31,621 nucleotides of DNA from a virus. Of this stretch, positions 30,692 through 31,621 are shown piece after piece (positions within the stretch are counted from its first letter, which is position 1; the number at the start of each line of letters is the position of its first letter). The translations under genes and the position numbers were made by a program. The notes beneath the pieces were generated by a model that worked only from the letters and a program-made list of their open reading frames with translations, was not told the DNA's origin and did not search any database. The stretch is from positions 1 through 31,621 of IMG/VR virus record IMGVR_UViG_3300027801_002086, one strand, 5' to 3'.

Positions 30692-31621
30692 ATGGCATTC
30701 ATAATAGGTTTTACTCTTAGATGGTTACTCAAAGGCTGGATTTTAGCCAAACTTGCAATAGTAGTAAGAAGATGGTTGGTTAAAAAATACAATCTCGAAG
30801 CAAATTTCAAACAAAATAAATCAGATGAACAGATTAAATGGGCAGACATACGTTGGTATGCCGATCTGGCAGCCAATGTCTATAAAGCCAAAGAAAAGAT
30901 ATTAGCGGCTTACGAAAAAGACTTTGCAGTTTATATTAACGAAATCAATGAAATTAGATACATTGTATTGACTGATGAATCTACTAAGTGCCATTATGTA
31001 TCAGTAAGAGGTACAGCAAACTCTCACAACGCAATGCAAGATATTAATTTCTTTAAAGACAAGAGTAAGAGATTAGGTATCAACGTTCACACAGGATTTC
31101 ATAGAACAGCAGAAATGATTGCTGACGACTTATTATCCAGACTAAAAGAAGATTACAAAGTATGTGTCACGGGACACAGTCTTGGTGGCGCCGCGGCAGT
31201 AGTTGTTTCGTGGTACTTAGACTATGCGAATTTTAATGTCGGAGAATGTATTACATTTGGTCAACCAAAAGTTACAGACTCACATGGTAATAGAAAGATG
31301 CGTGATAAAATTAAATTAACACGTGTTGTCAATGAAACAGACGTAGTTCCTTTAGTACCACCAACTGGTACACACAGACATAGATATGCTCATACTGGAA
31401 CAATGGTTAAATTACTAGACGATGGCAAATTCTGTCATCTACAAGAACCAGATAGTTTAAACTTTGGTGTGAATAGTTTCTGGTTATTTGCAGCCAGAGA
31501 AAGTTTTTCTTTCTATGAAATAGGTAAAGAATTACCAGACCACTTTATGACTAGTTATATTGAAAACATGAAAATGTGTTCAAGTAACGAAAGTGGTGAA
31601 GAAGTATTATGGAAAGATAGA
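30692..31621 (+). CDS. Class 3 lipase-like, membrane-anchored (partial, 310 codons in window)
   Basis: The gene runs off the right edge with no stop. Residues 4-25 (IIGFTLRWLLKGWILAKLAIVV) look like an N-terminal membrane anchor or signal-anchor. The lipase core has GHSLGG at 161-166 with nucleophile Ser163, Asp217 in NETDVVPLVPP, and His284 in DHFMTSYIENM as a candidate triad, the arrangement of lipase class 3 enzymes that cleave acylglycerols. The RGTANSHNAMQDINF segment is also typical. A strong late motif precedes it, so a late role such as membrane weakening or lipid recycling near lysis is plausible but not shown. Confidence 0.85.
   Translation, partial: MAFIIGFTLRWLLKGWILAKLAIVVRRWLVKKYNLEANFKQNKSDEQIKWADIRWYADLAANVYKAKEKILAAYEKDFAVYINEINEIRYIVLTDESTKCHYVSVRGTANSHNAMQDINFFKDKSKRLGINVHTGFHRTAEMIADDLLSRLKEDYKVCVTGHSLGGAAAVVVSWYLDYANFNVGECITFGQPKVTDSHGNRKMRDKIKLTRVVNETDVVPLVPPTGTHRHRYAHTGTMVKLLDDGKFCHLQEPDSLNFGVNSFWLFAARESFSFYEIGKELPDHFMTSYIENMKMCSSNESGEEVLWKDR

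Noticed and set aside
1-31621. tRNA genes, CRISPR arrays, integrase or attachment sites
   Set aside because: The intergenic gaps are short (about 125 bases at most) and none shows a tRNA fold or spaced direct repeats; no recombinase gene was seen.

Overview
The window is AT-rich and every supported gene lies on the plus strand. It reads as a segment of a T4-like marine myovirus. A PAAR spike tip fused to a lysozyme, a tail-fibre-type protein with tandem repeats, and about a dozen copies of the T4/cyanophage late-promoter motif NATAAATA placed just ahead of genes all support this. The host is probably an AT-rich marine proteobacterium: YggX, a 7Fe ferredoxin, ClpS, bS21 and TctA/TctC-type genes all point that way, but the sequence does not name the host.

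Layout. Positions 1-8519 are the virion side: small unknown proteins, a PD-(D/E)XK nuclease, a 746-residue repeat-rich fibre-like protein, a PAAR-lysozyme fusion and a large glycine/alanine-rich structural protein. Positions 8587-12321 hold a P-loop kinase, a glycosyltransferase and a tightly coupled trio ending in an amidinotransferase (pentein). Positions 12400-16577 hold metabolic genes: YggX, hot-dog thioesterase, NAD-dependent epimerase, peptide deformylase, SGNH hydrolase, small basic and membrane proteins, a 7Fe ferredoxin and a GNAT-like protein. Positions 16633-19058 encode envelope-type proteins (a secreted glycine-zipper protein and a membrane coiled-coil protein with a probable -1 frameshift extension). 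Positions 19066-22319 are a protein-synthesis and quality-control block: ClpX, IF-3, bS21, a small unknown, Hsp20 and ClpS. Positions 22325-28013 hold an EEP-like protein, a methyltransferase, TctA, a frameshifted TctC-like gene, a P-loop protein, a small membrane protein and a 2OG-Fe(II) oxygenase. Positions 28088-31621 hold MTA/SAH nucleosidase, a HIT-like protein, M17 leucyl aminopeptidase and a membrane-anchored class 3 lipase cut by the window edge.

How the genes may work together. The most striking theme is control of host protein synthesis and turnover: IF-3 and bS21 act on ribosomes, deformylase and aminopeptidase act on protein N-termini, ClpS reads N-degrons, ClpX (with its ClpP-docking IGF loop intact) unfolds substrates, and Hsp20 holds damaged proteins. 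A second theme is iron/redox metabolism (YggX, ferredoxin, 2OG oxygenase). A third is uptake of an organic acid or similar solute (TctA/TctC without a recognisable TctB).

Regulation. Two promoter classes are visible: consensus sigma70-type promoters (TTGACA-17-TATAAT and close variants) and NATAAATA late motifs. Several units carry both in tandem, suggesting expression early and again late. Three starts need correcting downstream of the longest open frame (296, 17266, 21448). Two genes missed by simple ORF calling are a 52-residue membrane protein at 15320 and the lipase at 30692. Two frame disruptions deserve attention: an A11/A_AAA_AAG site at 18742-18753 leading into a Met-less acidic frame, and a one-base deletion near 25416-25421 in the TctC-like gene.
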